Shown piece by piece: positions 63,501-64,000 of a stretch of DNA of 64,000 nt (position 1 is the first letter of the stretch; each line of letters starts with the position of its first letter). The notes beneath the pieces were generated by a model. That model was not told the origin of the DNA and ran no database searches. It was given only the letters and a program-made list of their open reading frames with translations. The stretch is from Antedon mediterranea (lineage: Eukaryota > Echinodermata > Crinoidea > Comatulida > Antedonidae): positions 20,928,101 to 20,992,100 of the forward strand of contig NC_092677.1 in NCBI RefSeq assembly GCF_964355755.1. The letters run 5' to 3'. The position numbers and the translations under genes were made by a program.

Positions 63501-64000
63501 GAGCATTTCGTTAAAATTTTTCACAGAAAAACATCAAAGAGCAAAAAATAGCTTAATATCGTATTTAAAAACGTTTTAGACCATTTTGAGCATTTCGACA
63601 AAACTTTTTCACACAAAACAACAAAGTGTACAGAATAGCTTCAAATCGCATTTGGAGACGTTTTAACCCATTTTGAGCATTTCGATAAAATTTTACACAC
63701 AAAAACATCAAAGTGCACAAAATAGCTTAATATGGTATTTAAAAACGTTTTAGACCATTTTGAGCATTTCAACAAAACTTTTTCTCACAAAACATCAAAG
63801 TGTACAGAATAGCTTCAAATCGCATTTGGAGACGTTTTAGACCATTTTGTGCATTTCGATGAAACTTGGTTACACAAAAACATCAAAGTGCTTAAAATCA
63901 CATTTTGAGCATTTCGTTAAAACTTTTCACACAAAAACATCAAAGAGCAAAAAATAGCTTAATATCGTATTTAAAAACGTTTTAGACCATTTTGAGCATT
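60046..64000 (+). repeat. 3956/4101-bp higher-order repeat, copy 2, cut by the window end
   Basis: It follows copy 1 closely, with single differences such as gaaaaacattgttaac near 62093 and gacccttttgtgattt near 62341. It retains the B-C pair missing from copy 1 (63068-63195). The window ends inside a G monomer of a further 746-bp repeat, so the array continues to the right. Confidence 0.87.

Larger units (their letters stand above)
1..64000 (+). repeat. Satellite DNA array, 87/88-bp monomer, spanning the whole window
   Basis: Every line I followed can be parsed into monomers sharing the core cgttttagaccattttg followed by a cattt/attttcg block, an A-rich and T-rich stretch, and a catc or cacc end before aaag. 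Spacing between successive cores is 87 or 88 bp in full-length copies and 57-78 bp in deleted ones. All copies lie in one orientation; I met no reverse-complement copies and no unrelated insertion. GC is roughly 29-35% by hand count of single monomers. Both ends of the window fall inside the array, so its true length is unknown. Long AT-rich arrays with nested higher-order repeats are typical of eukaryotic centromeric or heterochromatic satellites; that assignment is inference. I do not recognise the family. Confidence 0.97.

Noticed and set aside
1-64000. CRISPR array
   Set aside because: Repeats are 87-88 bp and continuous with no unique spacers between them; adjacent units are variants of one sequence. 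No cas genes are present.
1-64000. Bacterial or phage origin with iterons
   Set aside because: Iteron clusters are short and sit beside replication genes. Here 64 kb contain no gene at all, and the nested block structure fits a eukaryotic satellite.
1-64000. Known named satellite (for example human alpha satellite or soybean 91/92-bp centromere repeats)
   Set aside because: The monomer length differs from alpha satellite (171 bp), and I see no convincing match to any satellite sequence I can recall. A database search with the consensus dimer would decide.
1-64000. Rho-independent terminators or promoters from T-runs and TATA-like strings
   Set aside because: tttt runs and aatat strings occur in every monomer by composition. 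There is no GC-rich hairpin, and nothing distinguishes any one place.

Overview
The window is one uninterrupted satellite-DNA array. From base 1 to base 64000 the sequence consists of head-to-tail copies of an AT-rich monomer of about 87-88 bp. GC is about 29-35% in the monomers I counted by hand. All copies that I followed lie in the same orientation. I found no protein gene, RNA gene, transposon, CRISPR array or unique spacer. The length, monomer size and nested higher-order repeats point to a eukaryotic chromosome, most likely a centromeric or other heterochromatic block. I do not recognise the satellite and cannot name the species, and nothing in the sequence itself proves centromere function.

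Two main monomer classes can be told apart. Type 1 (87 bp) has a left half built on cttaatatcgtatttaaaaa and a right half on gagcatttc. Type 2 (88 bp) has a left half on cttcaaatcgcatttggaga and a right half on tgtgcatttcg or tgtgattttcg. Derived forms are a 57-bp deletion monomer (C), a 77-bp form (J), a 75-bp form (N), an 87-bp divergent form (K, with a gatatggg block) and chimeric 87-bp forms (L). Each monomer is called from the aaag that follows the catc or cacc end of the previous one.

Higher-order layout: 1-6000 holds three and a quarter copies of an 1811-bp, 22-monomer unit; the third is enlarged to 1899 bp. About 6222-10601 is a 2171-bp unit in two copies. About 7640-17046 is a 4308-bp unit in 2.2 copies, which overlaps and contains the second half of the 2171-bp structure. 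17047-24140 is a mosaic with a 668-bp tandem duplication (20211-21618) and a 176-bp one (22995-23346). 24141-27118 is a 1489-bp unit duplicated in tandem. 28680-35376 is a 3545-bp unit in two copies, the second lacking one 88-bp monomer. 35377-38514 is a mosaic. 38515-49101 is a 6044-bp unit with a sharp junction at 44558/44559. 46911-54950 is the 3545-bp unit again in 2.2 copies, one enlarged by a 340-bp tandem duplication. 56090-64000 is a 3956/4101-bp unit in nearly two copies, carrying 746-bp tandem duplications. Distant blocks also match at constant offsets (4960, 14248, 12759, 17487, 7875 and 18812 bp), so the region grew by repeated segmental amplification at several scales.

The only reading frames longer than about 60 codons are by-products of the repeat. 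Runs of 87-bp monomers keep frame with a 29-residue period, and the 88-bp monomers or single in-frame stops end them. I therefore annotate no coding sequence. The interest lies in the repeat architecture: datable amplification junctions, chimeric monomers, microhomology deletions, short dyad symmetries in nearly every monomer, and apparent CpG decay.
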